From: Bacteroidota bacterium
Lineage (GTDB): Bacteria > Bacteroidota > Bacteroidia > Chitinophagales > Chitinophagaceae
Assembly: GCA_028876495.1 (NCBI GenBank)
Contig: JAGWRO010000024.1
Coordinates: forward strand, 108,818-172,817
Length of the DNA stretch: 64,000 nucleotides
Reading direction: 5' to 3'
The notes under the pieces: model-generated
Database searches by the model: none
What the model saw: only the letters and a program-made list of their open reading frames with translations
Told to the model about the DNA's origin: nothing
In this document: positions 19,001 to 27,933 of the stretch, in pieces
Layout: every line of letters begins with the position of its first letter
Numbering within the stretch: position 1 is the first letter of the stretch
Program-made: the position numbers and the translations under genes

Positions 19001-20485
19001 ATGACGTATAATTATCTTCCCCTTGATAAAAGCCTTCTTACTTTTCAACAGGTAAAAAATTATTTAAAATATAAGCAATTAGTTTCTATCACGTTTGCAG
19101 CCCATGAAGACATTTTAAATTGCCGCAGCTATCTCGACAAAAAAATCAAATCTTCTGATACGCTTTATTACGGCATAAATACAGGTTTTGGGTTTTTGCA
19201 AAATGTAAAGATCGAAAACGAGCAGTTAGAAGAACTGCAAAGCAATCTACTCCTTTCACATGCATGCGGCCTCGGAGAAGAAGTGCCTGATGAAATTGTG
19301 AAACTGATCATCATGCTTAAGATAAAATCTTTAAGTTATGGCTATTCTGGCATCGGGATAGAAGTGGTAAAAAGGTTGATGGATATGCACAATAATGAGG
19401 TTCTTCCTGTAATTTACACACAGGGTTCTCTCGGTGCTTCCGGCGACCTGGCACCACTTTCACACATGAGCCTTCCTCTTATCGGTATGGGTGAAGTAAA
19501 AATAAATGGTGAAAAAATTTCTTCTGAAAAAGCGTTGCAAAAATTGAACTGGCCTGCTCTTCAATTGCAAAGCAAGGAAGGACTGGCGCTGATCAACGGC
19601 ACGCAATTTATGAGTGCTTACGGAATCTATAATTTGGTTAAAGCCGAAAAATTAATGCAATGGGCCAACATTATTTCTGCTATTTCATTTGATGCTTTTA
19701 ATTGCAATCCCGATTGTATTTATGGAAATCTTCACAAAGTAAGACCACATGCAGGGCAAATTTTTGTTGCCGAAGAATTAAGAAGAATTCTACAAGGAAG
19801 TGATATTGTTTCCCGGAAAAAATCACAGGTGCAGGATCCTTATTCGTTCCGTTGCATTCCGCAGGTGCATGGTGCAGCTAAAGATGCTTTTGATTTTGTG
19901 CTGAATACCTTTCGAGTTGAAATTAATTCTGTTACAGACAATCCGATTATTTTTCCCGAAGAAGATAAAATTGTAAGTGGTGGCAATTTTCATGGTGAAC
20001 CATTGGCGTTTGCATTAGATTTTTTAGCGATTGCCATGAGTGAATTGGCAAATATTTCAGAAAGAAGAACTTACCAGTTGCTGAGTGGAGAAAGGGAACT
20101 TCCATTATTTCTTGTGAAAAATCCAGGGCTTAATTCAGGCCTGATGATTCCACAATACACTGCTGCAGCCATTGTGAGCGAAAACAAACAATTGTGCACA
20201 CCTTCTTCTGTTGATTCTATTTCTTCATCCAACAACCAGGAAGACCACGTGAGCATGGGAGCGAATTCCGCAACCAAATGTTTAAGAGTTTTGGAAAATG
20301 TAGAAAAGGTTTTGGCAATAGAATTATTGATTGCCGCGCAAGCGCTGGAATACAGAAGGCCTCTTCGTTCCTCTCAAAAAATTGAAGAAATATTTAGGGA
20401 TTTTAGAAAGAAAGTTTCCTTCAATGAAAATGACCGGTTTTTGCAGAAAGACCTGGTAAATGCCATTGAGTTTATGAGGGAGTAA
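19001..20485 (+). CDS. hutH: Histidine ammonia-lyase
   Basis: Converts L-histidine to urocanate and ammonia. The 494-residue protein has YYGINTGFG (57-64) and the self-cyclising MIO triad Ala-Ser-Gly at 146-148 within GSLGASGDLAP, then QVQDPYSFRCIPQVHG and SSNNQEDHVSMG, which are aromatic ammonia-lyase signatures. The nearby hutU supports histidine rather than tyrosine or phenylalanine as substrate. A TTG-started frame reaches 18980, but the ATG at 19001 is preferred. hutG/hutI are not in the window, so the remaining pathway genes must lie elsewhere. Confidence 0.92.
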   Translation: MTYNYLPLDKSLLTFQQVKNYLKYKQLVSITFAAHEDILNCRSYLDKKIKSSDTLYYGINTGFGFLQNVKIENEQLEELQSNLLLSHACGLGEEVPDEIVKLIIMLKIKSLSYGYSGIGIEVVKRLMDMHNNEVLPVIYTQGSLGASGDLAPLSHMSLPLIGMGEVKINGEKISSEKALQKLNWPALQLQSKEGLALINGTQFMSAYGIYNLVKAEKLMQWANIISAISFDAFNCNPDCIYGNLHKVRPHAGQIFVAEELRRILQGSDIVSRKKSQVQDPYSFRCIPQVHGAAKDAFDFVLNTFRVEINSVTDNPIIFPEEDKIVSGGNFHGEPLAFALDFLAIAMSELANISERRTYQLLSGERELPLFLVKNPGLNSGLMIPQYTAAAIVSENKQLCTPSSVDSISSSNNQEDHVSMGANSATKCLRVLENVEKVLAIELLIAAQALEYRRPLRSSQKIEEIFRDFRKKVSFNENDRFLQKDLVNAIEFMRE

Positions 20486-20542
20486 GATGGGAATAATTTT
20501 CTGCCTTCAATCTAAAATTGTAAATTGGATAAAACATTTTTT

Positions 20543-20797
20543 ATGAAATCATCAAAAGATATAAAAAAGGAAATCCACGAATACATTGATCGTATTGATG
20601 ATGAAGAAACTTTATGGATGGTGCATGAAGATGTCCTTGCATATTTAAAGAAAGAAAAACCAGAAAAAGAAGAGGAAGATTATTTAACCGAAGAGCAGGA
20701 AAAACAGTTAGACGAAGCTATCAGACAGGCTAATGCAGGAGAATTCGTAACCGAAGAAGAATATCTAAAAGCCACTTCCAGATGGCGTACCAAATAA
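20543..20797 (+). CDS. Probable antitoxin of a type II RelE/ParE-type pair
   Basis: An 84-residue acidic, helix-rich protein with an N-terminal amphipathic region (SSKDIKKEIHEYIDRID) and a C-terminal LTEEQEKQLDEAIRQANAGEFVTEEE, the pattern of antitoxins in chromosomal RelE/ParE modules. A TTG at 20525 opens the frame; the ATG at 20543 is chosen. Its last codons overlap the start of the toxin reading frame by 16 bp. Sitting between hutH and hutU, it is probably cotranscribed with hutH. Identification rests on size, composition and the adjoining toxin-like frame. Confidence 0.65.
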   Translation: MKSSKDIKKEIHEYIDRIDDEETLWMVHEDVLAYLKKEKPEKEEEDYLTEEQEKQLDEAIRQANAGEFVTEEEYLKATSRWRTK

Positions 20798-21082
20798 AAA
20801 AAAAGCAAGGAATTTTTAAGAAATGTTCTTTTTGTAGTTGGCTATATAGAAAAAGAATGGGGAATAAAATCTGCAGTAAAGTTTCAAACTATTTTGGATT
20901 CAAAAATTAATAAACTTTCATTTTCCCCTAACGCAGGTATGATGACAACAAAAGGTAAAAGCATTCGCAAATTGGTTATTACTAAACACAATAAGGTTTA
21001 TTATCGCATCAATAAAAATGAAATCTATATTTTGGCGTTATTTGAAACCAGAATGAATCCTAAAAGAAATAAATACGAATAA
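20782..21082 (+). pseudogene. RelE/ParE-family toxin, frame broken at an A9 tract
   Basis: An ATG at 20782 starts MAYQIK, then the frame runs into a tract of nine As (20796-20804) and, if read without change, ends after about 40 codons. Skipping one A joins it to the frame KSKEFLRNVLFVVGYIEKEWG..., which continues to the stop at 21082 with RKLVITKHNKVYYRIN, IYILALFETRMNP, the standard RelE/ParE toxin ending. The repaired protein is about 99 residues, normal for the family. The gene is therefore either inactivated, expressed through slippage on the A tract, or misread during sequencing. It overlaps the antitoxin gene by 16 bp. Confidence 0.75.
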
Positions 21083-21141
21083 TTTTTTCTTACTTAAATC
21101 ACCAGATTTTGACTTATGCTAATCTCCTAAACCAATAGTTT

Positions 21142-22818
21142 ATGAAAAAAGAATTTGGCTGTTACGATCCTGTAAAATACAAAACCCCCACCGGCACAAA
21201 AATCTCTTGTAAAGGTTGGATACAGGAAGCTGCCCTGAGAATGTTATTAAACAATCTCAATCCTGACGTAGCTGAAAAGCCTGATGAATTAATTGTTTAC
21301 GGTGGAAGAGGAAAAGCCGCAAGAAATTTTGAAAGCCTTGACTTGATAATTAAGGCTTTAAAAGAACTGGAAAATGATGAATCGCTTTTGATACAAAGCG
21401 GCAAACCTGTGGCCATGCTAAAAACGCATACGAATGCACCGCGGGTGTTAATCTCCAATTCCCAATTAGTGCCGAAATGGGCCACTTGGGAAGTCTTTGA
21501 TGAACTGGAGAAAAAAGGGTTAATGATGTTTGGCCAAATGACGGCTGGTTCATGGATCTACATCGGCAGCCAGGGAATTGTGCAGGGTACTTATGAAACG
21601 TTTGGCGCTGTAGCTAAAAAACACTTTAATGTTTCATTGAAAAATACTTTAAGCGTAACGGCCGGATTAGGCGGAATGGGCGGCGCACAACCACTTGCCA
21701 TCACAATGAATAATGGGGTTTGCCTTGCGGCAGAAGTAGATGCTTCAAGAATAGAAAAACGGCTGAAAACACGTTACCTCGATGAAATGATCGAAAATAT
21801 TGATGAAGCGATAGACAAAGCTATTAAAGCCAAAGCAGAAGGCAAAGCGTGGAGCATCGGCGTTCACTGCAATGCAGTTGATTTGCTGCAAAGACTCATT
21901 GAAAGAAATGTAACGGTTGATGTTTTAACTGATCAGACATCTGCGCACGATCCGTTGGTCGGTTATGTTCCGTACAAACTTTCATTTGATGAAGCGAATC
22001 AATTGCGCGAATCTGATCCCAAAAAATATATTGAGCTTTCTTATGCGACAATGAAAAAGCATGTAGAACTGATGCTTGAATTGCAGAACAAAGGTGCTGT
22101 CACATTTGATTACGGCAATAATTTAAGAGCCCGCGCATTTGAAGCCGGCTTAAAGGAAGCTTTTAATTTCCCAGGCTTTGTTCCGGCATATATTCGCCCG
22201 CTTTTTTGTGAAGGTAAAGGCCCTTTTCGCTGGGCGGCTTTAAGTGGCGATCCGGAAGATATTCGTGTAACCGATACCGTTATGATGGAACTATTTCCTG
22301 AAAATAAAGGACTGATAAGATGGATAAAAATGGCCCAGGAAAAAATTGCCTTCCAGGGATTACCTGCACGTATTTGCTGGATAGGCCAGGGAGAAAGAGA
22401 AAAAGCAGGACTTGCATTTAATGAACTGGTAAGAACCGGGAAAGTAAAAGCACCGATTGTTATCGGTCGCGATCATCTGGATACAGGTTCTGTTGCAAGT
22501 CCCAATCGCGAAACAGAAGCAATGCCTGACGGAAGTGATGCTGTGGCAGATTGGCCGGTTTTAAATGCTTTGGTGAATACTGCCGGTGGCGCAAGTTGGG
22601 TAAGTTTTCATCATGGCGGAGGCGTTGGAATGGGCTATAGTATTCATGCAGGAATGGTAATCGTTGCTGATGGCACAGATGATGCAGCGTCTAAACTCAG
22701 CCGTGTATTACGAAACGATCCCGGATTGGGAATTATTCGTCATGCAGATGCCGGTTATGATGTAGCAAAAGATTACGCAAGAAAATTCAACCTGGATATC
22801 AAGGAAAGATTGAAATAA
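21142..22818 (+). CDS. hutU: Urocanate hydratase
   Basis: Converts urocanate to 4-imidazolone-5-propionate using tightly bound NAD+. The 558-residue protein has the family blocks [29 protein letters not shown] (NAD binding), [29 protein letters not shown], and [11 protein letters not shown]; length is typical. It continues the histidine degradation started by hutH, from which it is separated by the toxin-antitoxin pair. Confidence 0.95.
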   Translation: MKKEFGCYDPVKYKTPTGTKISCKGWIQEAALRMLLNNLNPDVAEKPDELIVYGGRGKAARNFESLDLIIKALKELENDESLLIQSGKPVAMLKTHTNAPRVLISNSQLVPKWATWEVFDELEKKGLMMFGQMTAGSWIYIGSQGIVQGTYETFGAVAKKHFNVSLKNTLSVTAGLGGMGGAQPLAITMNNGVCLAAEVDASRIEKRLKTRYLDEMIENIDEAIDKAIKAKAEGKAWSIGVHCNAVDLLQRLIERNVTVDVLTDQTSAHDPLVGYVPYKLSFDEANQLRESDPKKYIELSYATMKKHVELMLELQNKGAVTFDYGNNLRARAFEAGLKEAFNFPGFVPAYIRPLFCEGKGPFRWAALSGDPEDIRVTDTVMMELFPENKGLIRWIKMAQEKIAFQGLPARICWIGQGEREKAGLAFNELVRTGKVKAPIVIGRDHLDTGSVASPNRETEAMPDGSDAVADWPVLNALVNTAGGASWVSFHHGGGVGMGYSIHAGMVIVADGTDDAASKLSRVLRNDPGLGIIRHADAGYDVAKDYARKFNLDIKERLK

Positions 22819-22836
22819 GTAGAATAGAAACCCTGC

Positions 22837-22853
22837 TTTTTTGTTGGTTTACT
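22837..22853 (-). repeat. 3'-end motif copy between hutU and the 22940 lipoprotein gene
   Basis: Minus reading AGTAAACCAACAAAAAA, about 87 nt behind the stop of the minus-strand lipoprotein gene and 19 bp beyond the hutU stop. With convergent genes the owner is ambiguous. Confidence 0.45.
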
Positions 22854-22939
22854 GCCTACTCTTTTATTCAATCCACTTCCATTTCAGGAATTTTATGAAA
22901 CCATTGATAAGGTGATAATTACTAATAGCTTTTCAAATC

Positions 22940-23341
22940 TTATTTGACCAACGTTATGGTTCCCTCATAATAATCCGCACCTTGGGTTTGTTTTGAATAT
23001 AGTACAAATTGATTGGAGGTAAGTGTTTTAATGTCGTAGATATCAGTTCCATTAAGCGTAATTTGGGTATCACCTGTCAAAGTATACACGGCAGTATCTT
23101 TTTGTCCCTGAAAATCAGAATACGCCTTGTTATCACTTCTAAATTCAATGGTGGCTCCATTTCCCAAGGTAGTGTCTGAATAATCTACCCCTCCAACATT
23201 CTGATGATAAATCTCGCTTTGGAGTTGCCATGTTCCCTGAATTTTCTTAGCAGTGGTTAGGGGCACCTGCTTTTTCTTGCAGGCTGCAAAGAAGAAGACA
23301 AGTAAAATAAAGAGTAATGGATATTTGATGATCGCTTTCAT
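22940..23341 (-). CDS. Small lipocalin-like lipoprotein
   Basis: 133 residues with a lipoprotein signal ending FFAAC (C21) and a beta-rich body beginning KKIQGTWQLQSEIYHQ, a lipocalin-like pattern common in Bacteroidota. It then alternates strands (ATIEFRSDNKAYSDF, TAVYTLTGDTQITLNG, EGTITLVK). Predicted to be anchored in the outer or inner membrane facing the periplasm. Function unknown. It diverges from another small lipoprotein gene across a region carrying a 13-bp inverted repeat. Confidence 0.6.
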   Translation of the reverse strand: MKAIIKYPLLFILLVFFFAACKKKQVPLTTAKKIQGTWQLQSEIYHQNVGGVDYSDTTLGNGATIEFRSDNKAYSDFQGQKDTAVYTLTGDTQITLNGTDIYDIKTLTSNQFVLYSKQTQGADYYEGTITLVK

Positions 23342-23370
23342 AATTGTTCTTTGAGATTAAAATAAAATTA

Positions 23371-23404
23371 AATAACTTTTTATTTATTTAGATAAAAAGT
23401 TATT
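23371..23404. repeat. 13-bp perfect inverted repeat upstream of the 22940 lipoprotein gene
   Basis: AATAACTTTTTAT (23371-23383) and its perfect complement ATAAAAAGTTATT (23392-23404) are separated by 8 nt. It lies 30 bp before the ATG of the minus-strand gene, and could be an operator or a 5'-UTR hairpin. Confidence 0.6.
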
Positions 23405-23586
23405 CAACTGTAACGATAGTTTGCTAACAAAATTGTATTGCCTTATTATTAAACCAACGCTTATTGATGAAAAACAGCTATTTAAAAATCATCTTGGCAT
23501 GTAATGTGTAGTTAAAAATGTAAACATAACATCCAAAAGCTATTTGCACATATTAATAAATCTTTACATTAAAAATTAGTCAAAAA

Positions 23587-24021
23587 ATGAAAAAATTACA
23601 CTTACAAAAAAGCAGCTCTTTATTATTATTGTTGTTCACAATGGTAGTTGTTGTAATGCTTACATCATGCAGCAGGAAAATGACTTTTGAAACTTCGCGC
23701 GTTGTACCTGCAGCCAAAGGTTCTGTTGCTGTAAAAAAAGGGAAGAATAATAATTACCAGGTGAACGTAAAAACTATAAATCTTGCAAAGCCGGGAAATC
23801 TGACTCCCCCTAAAAATGTATATGTTGTGTGGATGAAAACAGATGATAATGATATTAGAAATATTGGAATGATAAAAAGCTCTTCCGGCATTATTTCTCA
23901 TACATTAAAAGGGAATTTAAAAACTGTTACCACGTCCAAACCTATTTCATTTTTTATCACCGCAGAAAATGATGGAGATGTTCAATACCCTGGCAACCAG
24001 GAAGTGCTTCAAACAAAATAG
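23587..24021 (+). CDS. Small secreted lipoprotein of unknown function
   Basis: 144 residues with a lipoprotein signal ending MLTSC (C28). The mature part has a beta-sandwich-like pattern (YQVNVKTINLAKPGNL, NVYVVWMKTDD, KPISFFITAENDGDVQYPG) that resembles the C-terminal domain of anti-sigma-K-type proteins and related hypothetical lipoproteins, but no catalytic motif is visible. It is a single-gene unit closed by a clear terminator. Confidence 0.55.
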   Translation: MKKLHLQKSSSLLLLLFTMVVVVMLTSCSRKMTFETSRVVPAAKGSVAVKKGKNNNYQVNVKTINLAKPGNLTPPKNVYVVWMKTDDNDIRNIGMIKSSSGIISHTLKGNLKTVTTSKPISFFITAENDGDVQYPGNQEVLQTK

Positions 24022-24044
24022 AAATAGACGATTATTTATTTTAA

Positions 24045-24076
24045 TGCCTAAACTCGAGAGTTGTTTAGGCATTTTT
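24045..24076 (+). terminator. Rho-independent terminator of the 23587 lipoprotein gene
   Basis: TGCCTAAAC (24045-24053) pairs with GTTTAGGCA (24063-24071) over a 9-nt loop and is followed by five Ts, about 24 bp after the stop. Confidence 0.85.
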
Positions 24077-24110
24077 AAATAGTTTTGCAACCTAATAAAA
24101 TACTTATATT

Positions 24111-24677
24111 TTGAATCTATTTGACCTCCTGCGCCAACCGTGGCCATGGTATGTTGCTGGTCCTATTATTGGTTTAACTGTTCCGCTTCTTTTACTTGCC
24201 GGAAATAAAATGCTGGGCATTTCCAGTAGTTTGAGGCACGTTTGCGCTATTTGCTTTCCTGGTGATGTCTCTTTTCTGAAATATAACTGGAAAGAGCAAT
24301 TATGGAACATTTTTTTTGCAGCCGGGCTTTTGATTGGTGGTTTTATTGGAGGCGTGCTTTTAAAGCCTGTAACACCGATGCCACTTTCAGAAGCAACTAC
24401 CAAAACCCTGAACTCGTTCGGTATTTCAAATACACAACCTCTTTTACCCACAGAGATTTTTAGCTGGGCTCATCTCTTTACATGGCAGCATTTACTGATT
24501 GTTATTGGCGGTGGTTTCCTTGTAGGTTTCGGAACAAGATATGGAAACGGTTGCACAAGCGGCCACGGAATTTTCGGGTTATCAACGTTTCAATGGCCTT
24601 CGCTGGTAGCGGTGATTTTATTTTTTGCCAGTGGCATTTTAACTTCCCATTTTATTTTACCCTTACTTCTTAAATAA
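24111..24677 (+). CDS. YeeE/YedE family transporter, first half
   Basis: 188 residues beginning at TTG (no suitable ATG), with four or five hydrophobic helices and the conserved cysteine motif GNGCTSGHG near residue 146. YeeE/YedE (DUF395) proteins move sulfur compounds; E. coli YeeE imports thiosulfate through conserved cysteines. Here the family's two halves are encoded separately. The stop codon overlaps the next gene's ATG by one base (TAATG), implying coupled translation and a heteromeric complex. Confidence 0.8.
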   Translation: MNLFDLLRQPWPWYVAGPIIGLTVPLLLLAGNKMLGISSSLRHVCAICFPGDVSFLKYNWKEQLWNIFFAAGLLIGGFIGGVLLKPVTPMPLSEATTKTLNSFGISNTQPLLPTEIFSWAHLFTWQHLLIVIGGGFLVGFGTRYGNGCTSGHGIFGLSTFQWPSLVAVILFFASGILTSHFILPLLLK

Positions 24678-25093
24678 TGAAAAAGAAAAATTTTTTATTC
24701 CTTTTACTCGGAGTTATATTTGGAATCACCCTTATAAAGTCGGATGCGGTTTCATGGTTTCGGATGCAGGAAATGTTTCGTTTCCAGGGATTTCAGATGT
24801 ACGGCATTTTTATGACCGCCATTCCTACGGCAGCCATTTCGCTTTTTATTATCCGCAAGTTCAAGATTAAAACATTAGATGGTGAGCCCGTAAAGATTAT
24901 AAAAAAGAAATTTCATCTCGGTTTCATTTTCGGTCCTATTATATTTGGTATTGGCTGGGCTTTAACAGGCACCTGCCCGGGACCGATATATGTGCAAATT
25001 GGCAGTGGTCTCAGCATTGCAATTCTCACTTTATTAAGCGCTCTTGCCGGTACCTGGGTTTATAGTTATTTAAAGCCAAAATTACCTCACTAG
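24677..25093 (+). CDS. YeeE/YedE family transporter, second half
   Basis: 138 residues with about four transmembrane helices and the second conserved cysteine motif, GTCPGPIYVQIGSG (near residue 97). It pairs with the preceding YeeE/YedE half, with which it overlaps by one base. The internal WFRMQEMFRFQGFQMYG segment is typical of the half-size proteins of this family. Confidence 0.8.
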   Translation: MKKKNFLFLLLGVIFGITLIKSDAVSWFRMQEMFRFQGFQMYGIFMTAIPTAAISLFIIRKFKIKTLDGEPVKIIKKKFHLGFIFGPIIFGIGWALTGTCPGPIYVQIGSGLSIAILTLLSALAGTWVYSYLKPKLPH

Positions 25094-25107
25094 TAAACCA
25101 ATAAATT
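25092..25107 (+). repeat. 3'-end motif copy overlapping the YeeE/YedE stop codon
   Basis: AGTAAACCAATAAATT starts within the TAG stop of the second YeeE/YedE half, in sense orientation. Confidence 0.5.
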
Positions 25108-25117
25108 TTACGAATTT

Positions 25118-26422
25118 TTATTTTTTCCTGAAGAAGATGCGAATGGGAACACCGGTTAAATCAAAATTCTCGCGCAACTGGTTTTCAAGGTAATTTTTAT
25201 AAGGCGTCTTTATATCATTTGGATAATTACAGAAAAAAGCAAAGGAAGGAACAATAGTTGGCAACTGAGTTACAAACTTTATTTTAACCGCATGGCCTCT
25301 TACAACCGGTGCGTGGTATGATTCCATGGCTTTTTGCATCACTTCATTTAATTTGGAAGTAGCAATTTTCTGCTGCCTGTTTTCATACACTTTTAATGCG
25401 GCTTCCATCGCCTGGAAAATACGCAACTTTTCAGTGGCAGAGATAAACAAGATAGGTACATCATTAAAAGGGGCTAGCTTTTTCTTTAAAGATTTCTCAT
25501 AATCTCTTGCTGTATTCGTTTCTTTTTTTACCAAATCCCATTTATTCACTAACACTACAATTCCCTTTCCTTTTTTTGTAGCCAATGAAAAAATATTCAT
25601 ATCCTGTGCAGTGATCCCTTTCTCTGCATCCAATAATAAAATGCAAACGTCCGCTTCATCCACAGCACTAATTGCACGAATTACTGAATAAAATTCCAGG
25701 TCTTCACTCACCTTTTTCTTCTGCCTTATTCCTGCAGTATCAATTAATACAAATTCTTTATTAAATAAATTATAAGTAGTGTGGATAGCATCTCTTGTAG
25801 TCCCTGCAATTTCACTAACAATAGTACGCTCCTGCCCTGTTAAGGCATTTAGCAAAGAAGATTTGCCCACATTGGGTTGGCCAATTATAGCAAACTTTGG
25901 TACTGTTGTTGGTTCTTCTATCTCTTCTGCAGGAATTTTTGAGCCTATTTCATCCAGCAATTCACCAGTACCTGAGCCGCTTATAGACGAAAGAAAAAAT
26001 ATCTTTTCAAAACCAAGACTATAAAATTCTGCAGCCTCAAGTTCACGGGTATAATTATCAACTTTATTCACTACAAGATAAACGGGTTTTGGCGACCGGC
26101 GTAGCATTTCAGCCATTCCCAAATCAAGGCTGGTAACGCCGGTAGTTACATCCACCATAAAAATAATTGCATTCGCTTCAGAAATCGCAATTTGAACCTG
26201 CTTGCGGATTTCGCGCTCAAAAATATCATTACTGTCGGCCACAAAACCACCTGTATCAATAACATTAAAAGCTTTGCCAGCCCATTCTGCCACACCATAT
26301 TGGCGGTCGCGGGTAACGCCGCTAAAATCGTCAACAATAGACTTCCGTTGTTCCAGCATCCGGTTAAAAAAAGTGCTTTTGCCTACATTTGGCCTTCCTG
26401 TAATTGCTACGGTATATGACAT
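25118..26422 (-). CDS. der: Ribosome biogenesis GTPase Der
   Basis: Double-Era GTPase needed for 50S ribosome assembly. 434 residues with two G domains: first P-loop GRPNVGKST (8-16) with DTGG and NKVD, second GQPNVGKSS with DTAG and NKWD, then a KH-like C-terminal domain ending RIFFRKK. The frame is open to 26479, but the ATG at 26422 gives the usual MSYTVAITGRPNVGKS start. It lies behind aroA on the same strand with a 168-bp gap, so probably has its own promoter. Confidence 0.95.
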   Translation of the reverse strand: MSYTVAITGRPNVGKSTFFNRMLEQRKSIVDDFSGVTRDRQYGVAEWAGKAFNVIDTGGFVADSNDIFEREIRKQVQIAISEANAIIFMVDVTTGVTSLDLGMAEMLRRSPKPVYLVVNKVDNYTRELEAAEFYSLGFEKIFFLSSISGSGTGELLDEIGSKIPAEEIEEPTTVPKFAIIGQPNVGKSSLLNALTGQERTIVSEIAGTTRDAIHTTYNLFNKEFVLIDTAGIRQKKKVSEDLEFYSVIRAISAVDEADVCILLLDAEKGITAQDMNIFSLATKKGKGIVVLVNKWDLVKKETNTARDYEKSLKKKLAPFNDVPILFISATEKLRIFQAMEAALKVYENRQQKIATSKLNEVMQKAMESYHAPVVRGHAVKIKFVTQLPTIVPSFAFFCNYPNDIKTPYKNYLENQLRENFDLTGVPIRIFFRKK

Positions 26423-26573
26423 TATTCGTTGAGAATTGTGGGAATTTGGGATTATTTCCGAATTGCTTCCGGAATGCAAAGAACGTAAACAATTTTCATA
26501 TAGAAATAAACAGGCCTGAATTATAGTAGTAAATACAAAGCTTTATTAAAATTTCAGAAGAGAAATCCTTAAA

Positions 26574-26588
26574 ATTTGTTGGTTTACT
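26574..26588 (-). repeat. 3'-end motif copy behind aroA
   Basis: Sense reading AGTAAACCAACAAAT begins 2 nt after the aroA stop codon, at the end of the aromatic operon. Confidence 0.5.
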
Positions 26589-26590
26589 AT

Positions 26591-27895
26591 TTATACAATA
26601 TCTCTTTTTTTGTTATCTGCTGCGTTTGTTTTTATAGATTTCAAGTCTTTATAGAAATCAGGATAAGATTTTTTTACAGCTTCAGCCTCTTGGATAATTG
26701 TATTTCCTTTAGCGCCCAAAGCGGCAACAGCAGTTGCCATAGCAATACGATGATCGTTGTGTGAAGAAACTTTTGCGCCTTTTACTTCATTTCCACCTTT
26801 TATCGTCATCAGGTCACCATTTAATTCTATTTTCACACCCATTTTTTTAAACTCATCCCGTAATGCAATAGCGCGGTTACTTTCTTTAAATAAAAGCCGG
26901 TTTACGCCTTTGATCGTAGTCGTTCCTTTGCAGTAAGAAGCAAGAGCTACCAACGGCGGAAATAGATCTGGACAATGCGTCGCATCAAATTCAAAAGCTT
27001 TTAACTGATTTTTTTTAACTGTAATTTCTTTATTATGAATCGAAACTTCAGCCCCACAATCATATAAAGCTTCCATGATGTTTTTATCGCCCTGGCAGGA
27101 GTCAAGGTCAGCGCCGGTCAATGTAATTTGGCCGGCAATCACACCTGCCACCAGCAGAAATGCCGCGTTGCTCCAATCACCTTCTACTGTATATTTTATG
27201 CTATGTGCCTGCAATGGTTCTCTCGGAAAAATAGTAAAAACCTCATAATTCTGGTTTTCGATCCTGAAACCAAAAGTTTTTAAAACAGCAATCGTAAGAT
27301 CAATATAAGGCCTGCTTGAAAGGTCTTTTACGGTAATACTAACGGGACGTGTACACGCTTTTGCAAAAGCAAATAATAAGCCGGTCAAAAATTGAGAACT
27401 CAAAGAGCCGTCAACTGTAATATTTTTTGGATGAAGAGGACCTCGTAAAGTAACCGGCAATTTCCCTTCATTTGAATTCACTTCCACATCCAGCAAGGGA
27501 AGTATTTCATCAAAAAAATTCATGGGTCTTTTTAAAATACTTCCTTGCCCGGTAAAAGTAATATCATAATTAAACAAGCCGGCAATAGGCGCAAACATCC
27601 GCATCGACAAACCACTTTCCCCAACATTAACGATCACATTTTTTTCAGGAAACTGTGAATGAAAAATAAAATCATGGGAAGTGATTGCTAACTTATTGCT
27701 TGTTTTATTAATAGTTGCACCGAGTTTAGAAATGATATCGAGAGCCGCTTTTTCATCGTTGCTATTACCGAAATTATCAATAACAGTTGTGCCGGAAGTA
27801 ATTAGCGCCGCTGCACAGGCCCGTTGCATCGAACTTTTAGATGGCGGAACTTTTATTTTTCCTGAAACAAAAGAAGGAGTAATTGTTATATCCAC
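26591..27895 (-). CDS. aroA: 3-phosphoshikimate 1-carboxyvinyltransferase (EPSP synthase)
   Basis: Joins shikimate-3-phosphate and PEP in the shikimate pathway. 434 residues with SGKIKVPPSKSSMQRACAAALI (substrate-binding KSS), GESGLSMRMFAPIAGLF, SSQFLTGLLFAF and the C-terminal SHNDHRIAMATAVAAL block. Some motifs depart from the E. coli consensus, as is usual in Bacteroidota. Last gene of the pheA-to-aroA operon, 38 bp behind aroB. Confidence 0.93.
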   Translation of the reverse strand: MDITITPSFVSGKIKVPPSKSSMQRACAAALITSGTTVIDNFGNSNDEKAALDIISKLGATINKTSNKLAITSHDFIFHSQFPEKNVIVNVGESGLSMRMFAPIAGLFNYDITFTGQGSILKRPMNFFDEILPLLDVEVNSNEGKLPVTLRGPLHPKNITVDGSLSSQFLTGLLFAFAKACTRPVSITVKDLSSRPYIDLTIAVLKTFGFRIENQNYEVFTIFPREPLQAHSIKYTVEGDWSNAAFLLVAGVIAGQITLTGADLDSCQGDKNIMEALYDCGAEVSIHNKEITVKKNQLKAFEFDATHCPDLFPPLVALASYCKGTTTIKGVNRLLFKESNRAIALRDEFKKMGVKIELNGDLMTIKGGNEVKGAKVSSHNDHRIAMATAVAALGAKGNTIIQEAEAVKKSYPDFYKDLKSIKTNAADNKKRDIV

Positions 27896-27933
27896 AGTTG
27901 TAATTATGAATTTGAATGATGACCAGATATTGT

